Shown: piece after piece, positions 54,611 to 62,977 of the stretch
How the letters are laid out: the number at the start of each line of letters is the position of its first letter
How positions within the stretch are numbered: position 1 is the first letter of the stretch
Origin: Aeromonas sp. RU39B
GTDB lineage: Bacteria > Pseudomonadota > Gammaproteobacteria > Enterobacterales > Aeromonadaceae
Length of the DNA stretch: 64,000 bases
Assembly: GCF_900156095.1 (NCBI RefSeq)
Contig: NZ_FTMJ01000002.1
Location: 372,001-436,000 of the forward strand
Direction of reading: 5' to 3'
Translations under genes and position numbers: made by a program
Notes under the pieces: generated by a model
What the model was told of the DNA's origin: nothing
The model's database searches: none
The model's input: only the letters and a program-made list of their open reading frames with translations

Positions 54611-55605
54611 TTCTTGCTCTCCTCGATGTTCAACGGGAAATGGCAGCTGAACTGGTGCCCCTTGATTTTGCTCATGCCGGGCGTCTGTACGCAGAGCTTC
54701 TGGGCATAAGGACAACGCGGGCCGAGCCGGCAACCGATCGGCAGGTGTTGCAGCGGCGGAATCACGCCGGGCAGGGTGTGCAGCCGCGATTTGTGGCGAA
54801 CCAGCTCGTCAAAGTCCGGGCTCGATTTGAGCAGCGCATCGGTATAAGGGTGGTGCGGGGTTTCGGTGACTTGATCGCGAGTGCCGACCTCGACCATCTG
54901 GCCGCAATACATCACGTTGATGGTATCGGTCAGGTTGGCGATGGCGGCAATATCGTTACTGATCAGCAAGATGGTGGTGTTGTTGAGCTTGTTCATCTTG
55001 TCGAGCAGACGCAGGATCTGGGACTGGGCGGTGGTCTCCATGCTGCTGGTGGGCTCGTCAGCGACCAGCAGACGCGGCTGTTTGGCAATGGCCATCGCAA
55101 TCATCACCTTCTGGCAGATACCGTCCGACAGCTCATGCGGGTAGGCACTCATCACTTTCTTGTGATCTTTAATACCCACCCGGTGCAGCAAGGCGATAGC
55201 CCGTTTGCGTCGCCACAGGAAACGCTGCCAGAACTTGCCTTCGAAGGTGTGGGTCGGGATCGCCTCTTCAAGCTGGGCGCCGACCTCCTCAGAGGGGTCG
55301 AGACTGCTGACCGGGTCCTGGAAGATCATTGCCATCTCGCGGCCAACCAGTTGGCGGCGCTGGCGTGGCTCCATGGTCAGCAGATCGAGGTCGTTAAAAC
55401 GCATCCGATCGGCGCGCACCGTCCAGTTGCTCTTGGTCAGCCCCATGATCACCTTGGCTATCAGGCTCTTACCCGAGCCAGATTCACCAACCAAGCCGCG
55501 GATCTCCCCTTCGGCCAGGGTCAGGCTGGCTCGGTCGACCACCTTGACCTTGCCGTGCGGGGTGTTGATCTCGATGGTGAGATTACGAATATCCAGAAGT
55601 GGCAT
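54607..55605 (-). CDS. sapD: Peptide ABC importer ATPase SapD
   Basis: A 332-residue OppD-type ATPase. Walker A is [14 protein letters not shown] (near residue 39-52), Walker [17 protein letters not shown]. The C-terminal extension has the Cys-rich oligopeptide-transporter region ([17 protein letters not shown]). It overlaps the sapC stop by one base (TGATG) and the sapF start by four, so translation is coupled throughout. Confidence 0.94.
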   Translation of the reverse strand: MPLLDIRNLTIEINTPHGKVKVVDRASLTLAEGEIRGLVGESGSGKSLIAKVIMGLTKSNWTVRADRMRFNDLDLLTMEPRQRRQLVGREMAMIFQDPVSSLDPSEEVGAQLEEAIPTHTFEGKFWQRFLWRRKRAIALLHRVGIKDHKKVMSAYPHELSDGICQKVMIAMAIAKQPRLLVADEPTSSMETTAQSQILRLLDKMNKLNNTTILLISNDIAAIANLTDTINVMYCGQMVEVGTRDQVTETPHHPYTDALLKSSPDFDELVRHKSRLHTLPGVIPPLQHLPIGCRLGPRCPYAQKLCVQTPGMSKIKGHQFSCHFPLNIEESKK

Positions 55606-56492
55606 CAGTCATCTCCCATCTTGAGCGCTTCACGAATGCCTTCACCCACCAGGTTAGTCACCAGGACGCTAAAGAAAATAGCGACCCCGGGCAGGGTGAC
55701 GGTCCAGGGAGCGAGATAGACCAGATCGCTCGACTCGGCCAACATGGTGCCCCACTCGGGTTGCGGCGACTGGGCGCCCAAGCCCAGAAAGCCGACCGCT
55801 GCAATATCGAGAATGGCTGCTGACAAAGCGCGAGTGGTCTGACTGACCAGGGTATCGGTGATATTGGGTACAATCGCCAGCCACATAATGCGCAGCGGCG
55901 GAGAGCCGTCGAGCTGGCTGGCGATGATGTACTCCTTTTGCATCTCGGTGTGCACCGCGTTGTAGACGGCGCGGATAAACTGCGGGATCAACGCCAGCGT
56001 GATGGCAATCAGGGTATTGGCCAGTCCCGGGCCGAGGATCGCCACCATGATGATGGCCAGCAACAGAGAGGGAATCGACAGCACGGTATCGAGCAGGTGG
56101 TGCAAGACGCTGGATTTAACGCCGCGGCTCATACCGCCGACCACGCCGACAGCGGTGCCAAACAGCAGGGCCACCAACACGGCGAGCAGCGCGCAGCCAA
56201 AGGTCAGGCGGGCACCGCTCACCAGCCGCGACAGGATATCACGGCCCAGATCGTCGGTGCCGAGGAAGAAATCGATACTGCCTTGCGCCGACCAGGACGG
56301 TGGCATCAACAGCGCCGCGCTGTGCTGCTGATCGATACCATAAGGCGCGATCCAGGGACCTATCAGGGTAATCAGACACAGCACCAGCAGACACCAAAAC
56401 GCAGCCATCGCCAGCGGGTCTTTGCGAAATGAGGCCCAGGTCTGCTCAAGGGGCGAGAGGATCTTGAGCTCGGGATAGAGATTATCTTGCAT
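55605..56492 (-). CDS. sapC: Peptide ABC importer permease SapC
   Basis: A 295-residue permease with about six membrane segments. The binding-protein-dependent transport loop ([18 protein letters not shown], near residue 195) is the EAA motif contacting the ATPases. It overlaps sapB by 11 bp. It belongs to the DppC/OppC family; SapC is assigned from the gene order. Confidence 0.93.
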   Translation of the reverse strand: MQDNLYPELKILSPLEQTWASFRKDPLAMAAFWCLLVLCLITLIGPWIAPYGIDQQHSAALLMPPSWSAQGSIDFFLGTDDLGRDILSRLVSGARLTFGCALLAVLVALLFGTAVGVVGGMSRGVKSSVLHHLLDTVLSIPSLLLAIIMVAILGPGLANTLIAITLALIPQFIRAVYNAVHTEMQKEYIIASQLDGSPPLRIMWLAIVPNITDTLVSQTTRALSAAILDIAAVGFLGLGAQSPQPEWGTMLAESSDLVYLAPWTVTLPGVAIFFSVLVTNLVGEGIREALKMGDD

Positions 56493-57435
56493 ACAGCTCC
56501 TTGCGGCGCACCGGATAGAGCAGGGTGGTCAGTAGCTCGGTCGCCACATTGACCACAATAACGAAACAGGCCACCACCAGGGTTGCCCCTTGGATCGCTG
56601 CAAAATCCTGCAGGGCGATGCTGCTAACCAGCCAGCGGCCAATGCCGGGCCAGTCAAAGATGACCTCGGTCATCATGGCAGTGGTGAGTACGCTACCCAG
56701 TTGCAAGCCCAGCAGTGGAATAATCGGGGGCAAAGCATTCTTCAGGCCATGACGCCAAACAATATGAGCCTTGGATAGCCCCCGGCTGGCGGCCGCTTTG
56801 ACATAGTTTTGCTTCATTACCACGATCAGCGAGCTGCGCACATGGCGGATCACCTCGATGGTCGGCACGATGGCCAGCAGCAGGCAAGGCAGCACCATGT
56901 GGCGCAGGGCGTCCATCAGCGCGGCTTTTTGCCAGGCAGCGGGCGTGAGCAGAATGTCGATCAGGGTGATCCCGGTGGTAGCCGGCACGTCATAGAGCAA
57001 ATCCAGCTGACCCGACGAGGGCAGCCAACCCAAATCCAGTGAAAAGAACGACACCATCAGTAGCGCCAGCCAGAAGATCGGCACCGAGTAGCTGACAAGA
57101 CCTGCCCCCATCACCAGTACATCCAGCGTCTTGCCCTGATGCAGACCCGCCAGGGTGCCAAGGGGAATACCGACCAGCAGCGAGACCACGAACGCCGCTA
57201 TGCACAGCTGCAGGGTTGCCGGGAAGTAAAGCGTGATCTGGTCAATCACCGGCTGCCCGGAGGCTTGCGATATGCCAAGATCCCCTTGCCAGATCCGCTC
57301 CAGATAGTGGCTATAGCCGCTCCAGAAGGGGAACTCGTGGCTGAGCAGGCGATAGCCAAGCAGGTAGGCAACAAAGGTCAGCACCAGAATGGTGATCAGC
57401 AGCAGGATGATGCGACGCAAGGTATAGAGCAGCAT
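56482..57435 (-). CDS. sapB: Peptide ABC importer permease SapB
   Basis: A 317-residue DppB/OppB-type permease with about six membrane segments. The EAA loop is QNYVKAAASRGLSKAHIVWRH (in part) near residue 211. It starts two bases after sapA. The complete set of two permeases, two ATPases and a binding protein makes a full importer. Confidence 0.93.
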   Translation of the reverse strand: MLLYTLRRIILLLITILVLTFVAYLLGYRLLSHEFPFWSGYSHYLERIWQGDLGISQASGQPVIDQITLYFPATLQLCIAAFVVSLLVGIPLGTLAGLHQGKTLDVLVMGAGLVSYSVPIFWLALLMVSFFSLDLGWLPSSGQLDLLYDVPATTGITLIDILLTPAAWQKAALMDALRHMVLPCLLLAIVPTIEVIRHVRSSLIVVMKQNYVKAAASRGLSKAHIVWRHGLKNALPPIIPLLGLQLGSVLTTAMMTEVIFDWPGIGRWLVSSIALQDFAAIQGATLVVACFVIVVNVATELLTTLLYPVRRKELYAR

Positions 57436-57437
57436 GA

Positions 57438-59042
57438 TTACTCCCGGTAAGCGCCGTTAAACAGGGTGCCGCCGAGCGGCGAGATCTGCAGCCCCTGGAT
57501 ATCGCGGCGGTTGGCCTGGATCTGCAGGGCATGCACCAGCGGGATGAGCGGCATTTCGCTCGCCAGGATCTGCTGGGCGTAGTAGTAGTTACGAATACGA
57601 AAGCCCATTTGCTGGGTGCTGACCGCATCATCGAGCAACTGTTCAAAGCCCGGATCGCACCAGCGGCTGAGGTTGCTGCCGCCACTGATGGCGTGGCAAC
57701 CGAGCAGTTGGCGAAAGAAGTTATCCGGGTCGCTGTTATTGGCGAGCCAGCCACCGAGAATGGCGTCGTAACCGGCTTGGCTGACACTTCTATCCAGCAC
57801 CGGGCTCTCCTGCATGCGGATCTTGACCTTAATGCCGATGGCGGCGAGATCGCTTCTGATCAGTTGCGCGCTTTTCATCGGATCAGGGTTGAATGGGCGC
57901 GAGCCGGAAGGGATCAGCAGGGTCATGTCAAACCCCTTCTCGTGCTTGGACTCTTTGAGCAGCTGACGAGCAAGTTTAAGATCGGTCACCGGCTGCGGTA
58001 AGGAGGGGTCAAAGCCCCAGGAGAGCGACGGCAGCAGGCTGCGCGCCACATCGCCGTTGCCAAAATAGACCGCCTGCAGCAGGTTGCTGCGATTGACGGC
58101 GGCGGCGATGGCGCGGCGCACCCGCACATCATTAAACGGCGCCTTGCGGGTATTGATGGCAATAAACGAGACGTTCATTCCGCTTTGCACTGACAGCGCC
58201 AGCTCCGGGTGCTCCTGGATGACTTTGACCTGGCTCGCGGCCGGATAGCTCATCACGTCACACTCGCCAGTGAGCAGCTTGGTCAGGCGCTTGGCCGAGC
58301 GTGGCGTGATATCAAACACCAGCTGCGCGGTACGCGGTGCGCCGCGCCAGTACGCATCATGGCGCAGATAGCGGATAAACTGATGATCCCGGTACTCCTT
58401 GAACTTAAACGGACCGGTGCCGATCGGGCGACTGTCAATGAGTGCTGGGGTGCCGGCGCTGAGCAGCTGCGCGCCATACTCGGCCGACAGCATCACTGCA
58501 TAACTGCTGGCCAGATCGGCCAGAAACGAGGCGTTGGGGTGGTTGAGCTCAAACACCACGTGACGCTCGTCCACCCGGCTGACCCGTTTGATCAGGTTAT
58601 CGAGCCCGAGGCTGCGAAAATAGGGGTAGTTACCGCCCGAGACCTGATGATAGGGGTGGCTGGGCTCTAGCAAGCGGTTGAAGGTAAACACCACGTCATC
58701 GGCGTTGAAAGGACGGGTCGGGTTGAACCAGGGGCTGGTATGAAACAGCACCTTGTCACGCAGGGTGAAGGTGTAGGTCAGGCCGTCATCGCTGAGCGTC
58801 CACGCCGTGGCAAGTCCGGGCTCAATGGCCAGCGTGACCGGATTGACCTCCAGCAGCCTGTCATACAAAGGCAGCGAAATGGCGTCCAGTGTGGTGGCGG
58901 CGTGAGTCAGCTGCGGGTTGAAGGTCTGTGGAACCCCTTCCGAGCAGTAAATCAACCCTTCCGGGCGTGCTATCGTCTCATCGGCGTAAGCCGAACCGAC
59001 GAACAGGGCGCCAGCCAGCAGAAGGTATTTATCGATGGTCAT
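57438..59042 (-). CDS. sapA: Peptide-binding protein SapA
   Basis: A 534-residue periplasmic protein of the DppA/OppA family. The signal peptide ends near residue 20 (GSAYADETIA). The mature part has the family pattern PLYDRLLEVNPVTLAIEPGLA (in part) near residue 58 and ILGGWLANNSDPDNFFRQL near residue 430. It lies 25 bp after the pspF stop on the same strand, with no promoter visible in the gap, so the pspF and sap genes may share a transcript. E. coli has the same neighbours. Confidence 0.93.
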   Translation of the reverse strand: MTIDKYLLLAGALFVGSAYADETIARPEGLIYCSEGVPQTFNPQLTHAATTLDAISLPLYDRLLEVNPVTLAIEPGLATAWTLSDDGLTYTFTLRDKVLFHTSPWFNPTRPFNADDVVFTFNRLLEPSHPYHQVSGGNYPYFRSLGLDNLIKRVSRVDERHVVFELNHPNASFLADLASSYAVMLSAEYGAQLLSAGTPALIDSRPIGTGPFKFKEYRDHQFIRYLRHDAYWRGAPRTAQLVFDITPRSAKRLTKLLTGECDVMSYPAASQVKVIQEHPELALSVQSGMNVSFIAINTRKAPFNDVRVRRAIAAAVNRSNLLQAVYFGNGDVARSLLPSLSWGFDPSLPQPVTDLKLARQLLKESKHEKGFDMTLLIPSGSRPFNPDPMKSAQLIRSDLAAIGIKVKIRMQESPVLDRSVSQAGYDAILGGWLANNSDPDNFFRQLLGCHAISGGSNLSRWCDPGFEQLLDDAVSTQQMGFRIRNYYYAQQILASEMPLIPLVHALQIQANRRDIQGLQISPLGGTLFNGAYRE

Positions 59043-59067
59043 GGTTGAACCGTCACGTCATTGGGCA

Positions 59068-60069
59068 TCAGGCGTCATCGCCTTCCTGCAGTCGATATTT
59101 GCGTAGCATGCCACGAAACTGATGGTAACTCAGCCCGAGCAGTTCGGCGGCCTTGCGCTGGTTAAACTGGGCCTGGGCCAGCGCCTGACGCAGCAAGGTG
59201 GTCTCGAGCGCTTCAACCTGGCTGCGCAGATCCAGCGGCAAGCTGGGCGGCTCACCCTGGCGCGCCTCGGCAGGCAGAGCCGGACGCTTTCGCCACGGCG
59301 ACTCGAACGGATCAATAATGATGCGATCGAGAGGTTGCTCGGCGGTGTCGAGGCGATAGAGACTGCGCTCGACCACGTTTTTTAATTCGCGCACGTTGCC
59401 CGGCCAATGATACTCCAGCATGGCCCGTTGTGCCCGCTCGGTGAAACCGGCAAACAGTGGCCGCGCCAGTTCGCGGGTCATGGCATGGGCAAAATGCTCG
59501 GCCAGCAGCAGGATATCGGCTGCGCGTTCACGCAAGGGCGGCAAGGTTATTACATCGAAGGCCAGCCGATCCAGCAGGTCGTAACGAAATTTTCCATCAT
59601 CGGCCAGTTGTGGCAGATCTTCGTGGGTGGCACAGATAAGGCGTACGTCAACACGAATGGGCTTGGCACCGCCCACCCGCTCGAACTCGCCATACTCTAT
59701 CACCCGCAGCAGCTTCTCTTGCACGCGTGGGGAGCAGGTGGCCAGCTCGTCGAGAAACAAACTGCCACCATCAGCGCGCTCAAAACGGCCGCTGTGGCGT
59801 TTCGCTGCCCCGGTAAAGGCGCCGGCCTCATGGCCAAACAACTCGGTTTCCAGCAGCGTCTCGCTTAAGGTCGCGCAGTTGAGGGTGACAAACGGCTGGT
59901 CCCAGCGGGTGGAGAGATAGTGCAATCGGTGGGCAATCAGCTCCTTGCCGGTTCCGCGCTCACCGATGATCAGCACAGGTTTGCGCAAGGGGGCCAACCG
60001 TGACGCCTGCTCGATCACTTCGAGAAAGGCGTTGGATTCGCCCAGCAGGCTCTCCTGAACCGGTTGCAT
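59068..60069 (-). CDS. pspF: Phage-shock operon activator PspF
   Basis: A 333-residue sigma54 activator with no receiver domain, typical of PspF. The AAA+ core has GERGTGKE (residues 36-43), the sigma54-contact loop GAFTGA (near 84), and Walker B GGSLFLDELAT. The C-terminal Fis-like helix-turn-helix ends the protein (RKAAELLGLSYHQFRGMLRK). ATG 60069 follows AAGGAG; the longer frame is rejected. It is divergent from pspA, whose enhancer palindrome overlaps its upstream region, so self-control is likely. PspA would bind and inhibit it. Confidence 0.95.
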   Translation of the reverse strand: MQPVQESLLGESNAFLEVIEQASRLAPLRKPVLIIGERGTGKELIAHRLHYLSTRWDQPFVTLNCATLSETLLETELFGHEAGAFTGAAKRHSGRFERADGGSLFLDELATCSPRVQEKLLRVIEYGEFERVGGAKPIRVDVRLICATHEDLPQLADDGKFRYDLLDRLAFDVITLPPLRERAADILLLAEHFAHAMTRELARPLFAGFTERAQRAMLEYHWPGNVRELKNVVERSLYRLDTAEQPLDRIIIDPFESPWRKRPALPAEARQGEPPSLPLDLRSQVEALETTLLRQALAQAQFNQRKAAELLGLSYHQFRGMLRKYRLQEGDDA

Positions 60070-60095
60070 GCAAACTCCTTGGTAAATTTGGCCAA

Positions 60096-60118
60096 CATGT
60101 GGCGATAAAGACCACATG
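60096..60118. promoter_or_regulatory. PspF enhancer palindrome
   Basis: CATGTGG (60096-60102) and CCACATG (60112-60118) are perfect inverted copies with a nine-base spacer. The site is 72 bp upstream of the pspA -24 element and just upstream of pspF, where it can activate one gene and repress the other. Confidence 0.7.
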
Positions 60119-60189
60119 GGTGCATTTGTCTCCTCTCATCTTGGAGTGTTAGGCTAGGTAAATCAAGGCATTAACGCTCCTGGCCGGAT

Positions 60190-60204
60190 TGGCACGCCGT
60201 TTGC
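60190..60204 (+). promoter_or_regulatory. Sigma54 promoter of pspA
   Basis: TGGCAC (60190-60195) and TTGC (60201-60204) are separated by GCCGT, giving the invariant GG and GC ten bases apart. It lies 71 bp upstream of the pspA ATG. Confidence 0.88.
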
Positions 60205-60274
60205 GATAACCTTGGCCGTGTAGCCAGTGCGTGTTGCACGCTGTATCCGTCCCGCGCTATGTAAGGAGTTCATC

Positions 60275-60943
60275 ATGGGCATTTTTTCAAGGCTTGCCGA
60301 TATCATCAATTCCAATCTCTCGGCCTTGCTCGACAAGGCGGAAGATCCGCAAAAAATGGTGCGTCTCATCATTCAGGAGATGGAAGATGAGCTGGTCAGG
60401 GAGCGCTCCAACCTGGCGCGTTATCTGGCCAACCAGAAAGATCTCGAGCGTCAGTGCCAGCGTCATGTGGATGAGGTGGCCAGCTGGCAGGGCAAGGCGG
60501 AGCTTGCCATCACCAAGGGGCGTGACGATCTGGCCCGCGCCGCGCTGATTGAAAAGAGCAAGCAGCAGGAGCTGGTGACCTCGCTTGAGCGCGAGCGGGC
60601 GGCGGCCGATGCGGCCGTGGCCAAGCTTGGCGAGGAGATTGCTCAGCTACAGGCCAAGCTCGATGACGCCCGTGCCCGGCAAAAAGCCATGCAGCTGCGT
60701 AGCGATGCCGCCAGCAGCCGCATTCAGGTGCAAGAGAGTCTGGCTCGCGGCGCCGGTGCGGCCGCTCGCGAGAAGTTTGAGCGCATGGAGCGGCGTATTG
60801 ACGAGATGGAGGCGCGCGCCGATGTCTCGACGGACCGCTCGCTCAAGGCCCAGTTTGCCGAGCTCGAAGCCGATGACGAGATCAGCCGCGAGCTCGAAGC
60901 GCTGCGCAGCCGGATGAGCACGACCGACAAGCAAGGGGAGTAA
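60275..60943 (+). CDS. pspA: Phage-shock protein A
   Basis: A 222-residue ESCRT-III-like peripheral membrane protein that binds stressed inner membrane and holds PspF inactive when not needed. The N-terminal amphipathic helix (MGIFSRLADIINSNLSALLD, in part) and the long coiled coil (about residues 25-185, rich in Glu, Arg, Ala and Gln) are clear. ATG 60275 follows AAGGAG. pspB follows after three bases. Confidence 0.96.
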   Translation: MGIFSRLADIINSNLSALLDKAEDPQKMVRLIIQEMEDELVRERSNLARYLANQKDLERQCQRHVDEVASWQGKAELAITKGRDDLARAALIEKSKQQELVTSLERERAAADAAVAKLGEEIAQLQAKLDDARARQKAMQLRSDAASSRIQVQESLARGAGAAAREKFERMERRIDEMEARADVSTDRSLKAQFAELEADDEISRELEALRSRMSTTDKQGE

Positions 60944-60946
60944 GCG

Positions 60947-61183
60947 ATGAGTAATGTGCTGGGCGTAATGATGGTTCCCATGATTGTGTTTATGGTGGTG
61001 GTGGCGCCGCTGTGGCTGATCCTGCACTACCGCGCCAAGAGCCGAATGGGCGACGGGTTGGCCGAAGGGGAGCGCAGTCAGCTCCAAGCGCTGCTTGAGC
61101 GCAGTGAAAAGATGCAGGAGCGCGTCACGACCCTCGAATCAATCCTCGATAGTGAGGTGCCCGGTTGGAGGAGTCGATCATGA
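60947..61183 (+). CDS. pspB: Phage-shock protein B
   Basis: A 78-residue inner-membrane protein with one N-terminal membrane segment (residues about 5-26), then a basic WLILHYRAKSR stretch and a helical leucine-zipper-like tail (LLERSEKMQERVTTLESIL). With PspC it senses membrane stress and frees PspF from PspA. It overlaps pspC by four bases (ATGA). Confidence 0.93.
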   Translation: MSNVLGVMMVPMIVFMVVVAPLWLILHYRAKSRMGDGLAEGERSQLQALLERSEKMQERVTTLESILDSEVPGWRSRS

Positions 61184-61557
61184 TTCGTGAGCGTCGTGGA
61201 CTCTATCGTGATAGCCGACGCGGCAAAATTGCCGGTGTCTGCGCGGGCCTCGCCGACTATTTTGGCGTCGAGCTCTGGATCATGCGCTTGCTGGCCGTGA
61301 GTGGGCTGATCTTCGCCGGTTTTATCACCGTTACTGCCTATCTGGCGGCCTGGCTGCTGCTCGACAAGCGTCCGAGCACGGTTGATGATAGCGAGTTGCA
61401 TATCAAATCGCGCAGCTGGCAGGCGGGCATGACCAGTCATCAGGCGCTGGCCCGTGTCAGCGCCGAGCTCGATAGCCTCGAGCCACGGCTGCAGGCCATG
61501 GAAAAGCTGGTAACTTCGCGGGAATTTCACCTTAAACGGGAGTTTCGTCACCTCTGA
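61180..61557 (+). CDS. pspC: Phage-shock protein C
   Basis: A 125-residue protein. The PspC domain is RGLYRDSRRGKIAGVCAGLADYFGV (in part) near residues 5-30, followed by one membrane segment (residues about 40-66) and a helical tail. ATG 61180 overlaps the pspB stop (ATGA) and has GGAGG upstream. No pspD or pspE follows; ycjX starts at once with a one-base overlap. Confidence 0.93.
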   Translation: MIRERRGLYRDSRRGKIAGVCAGLADYFGVELWIMRLLAVSGLIFAGFITVTAYLAAWLLLDKRPSTVDDSELHIKSRSWQAGMTSHQALARVSAELDSLEPRLQAMEKLVTSREFHLKREFRHL

Positions 61558-62954
61558 TGAGCATCGAGCAGCAACTGCGCCAGTGGCAGGATAAGGCCGG
61601 CGAGCTGGTCCAGCGCGGATTGGACCGACACGTTCGTCTGGCCGTCACCGGTTTGTCACGGGCGGGCAAAACCGCCTTTATCACCTCGCTGGTTAATCAG
61701 CTGGAGCATGCGGCAAGCGATGCCCGGTTGCCGCAATGGGATGTGGTGCGCCAAGGTCGGCTGCTCGGCGCGCGCCGGGTGGCGCAGATAAACCACCACA
61801 TTCCCACCTTTGCCTATGAGCCGGCGTTAGCGGCGCTGCATGGCCCGGCGCCACGCTGGCCAGCGGCGACCCGTGGCGTGGCCGAGATCCGCCTTGAGCT
61901 ACGCTATCGCAGCCGGCATCTGCTTCGCCGCCAGCTTGGCGATCATCAGACCCTGTTTCTCGATATTGTCGATTACCCCGGGGAGTGGCTGCTGGACTTG
62001 CCGCTGCTTTCGCAAAGCTTTGAAGCGTGGAGCGAGCAGGTGCGCCGCCAGCTCGAGCGCCCGGCGCTGCGTGAATTGGCCGAGCCCTGGCTTTCGCAGC
62101 GCTGGCAGGCCAGTGACCCCCTTGATGAGTCGCGCGTGGTCGCCGTGGCGGCGGCCTATACCGAGTGGCTGCATCAGTGCAAAGCGCGCCTTGGCCTGCA
62201 TCTTGTTCAGCCCGGACGCTTTGTGCTGCCGGGCGAATATGCCGGCGCCCCCATGCTGCAATTTGTGCCCTGGGTCTGGGCAGCGCCCGCTGGCGAGTGC
62301 GCCGCCGGGTCGCTCTACAGTGCGCTGCGTGAGCGCTTCGAGCACTACAAGCAGCATCTGGTGCGCGGGTTTTACCAGCAGCATTTTGCCGGTTTTGACC
62401 GGCAGATCGTGCTGGTTGATTGCCTGCAACCGCTCAATGAAGGGCCGGAGAGTTTTAGCGATATGCAGCTGGCGTTGGCGCGCATTATGGAAAGTTTTCG
62501 CTATGGCAAAAGTGGCTGGTGGCAACGGCTGTTTGCGCCGCGCATCGACAAGCTGTTGCTGGTGGCCAGTAAAGCAGATCATGTGACGCCCGAGCAGCAT
62601 CCGGCCATGGTTTCCTTGTTGCAATCCTTAGTGGGGCAAGGACGTGGACAAGCCCGTTTTGCCGGCATCGAGACCGAATGTATGGCGCTCGCTTCGGTGC
62701 GGGCCACGGAAGTGGGTCAGGGGCGCCATGATGGCCAAACGTTCCCGGCGCTGCGCGGAACGACGCTGGATGGTCAGCCACAACTGCTGTTTCCTGGTGA
62801 AGTGCCCTCTTCGCCGCCATCCGAGCGTTGGTGGCAGCAAGGCAGCTTTGATTTTCAGGCATTTCGCCCCTTGGTGATGCCCGCGCACGAGGCGCTGCCG
62901 CACATTCGACTCGATGCCGCGCTGCAATATCTGCTCGGTGACAAACTTGAGTAA
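61557..62954 (+). CDS. ycjX: YcjX-family stress ATPase/GTPase
   Basis: A 465-residue DUF463 protein. Walker A is GLSRAGKTAFITSLVNQL near residues 33-50, and a switch-like DIVDYPGEWLLD near residue 140 is also there. It overlaps pspC by one base, so it is part of the psp operon. E. coli has the same ycjXF tail after pspABCDE. The exact role is unclear, but a P-loop protein joined to membrane stress is supported by the layout. Confidence 0.92.
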   Translation: MSIEQQLRQWQDKAGELVQRGLDRHVRLAVTGLSRAGKTAFITSLVNQLEHAASDARLPQWDVVRQGRLLGARRVAQINHHIPTFAYEPALAALHGPAPRWPAATRGVAEIRLELRYRSRHLLRRQLGDHQTLFLDIVDYPGEWLLDLPLLSQSFEAWSEQVRRQLERPALRELAEPWLSQRWQASDPLDESRVVAVAAAYTEWLHQCKARLGLHLVQPGRFVLPGEYAGAPMLQFVPWVWAAPAGECAAGSLYSALRERFEHYKQHLVRGFYQQHFAGFDRQIVLVDCLQPLNEGPESFSDMQLALARIMESFRYGKSGWWQRLFAPRIDKLLLVASKADHVTPEQHPAMVSLLQSLVGQGRGQARFAGIETECMALASVRATEVGQGRHDGQTFPALRGTTLDGQPQLLFPGEVPSSPPSERWWQQGSFDFQAFRPLVMPAHEALPHIRLDAALQYLLGDKLE

Positions 62955-62977
62955 CCGCTGTGAGTAAGGATAAACCG

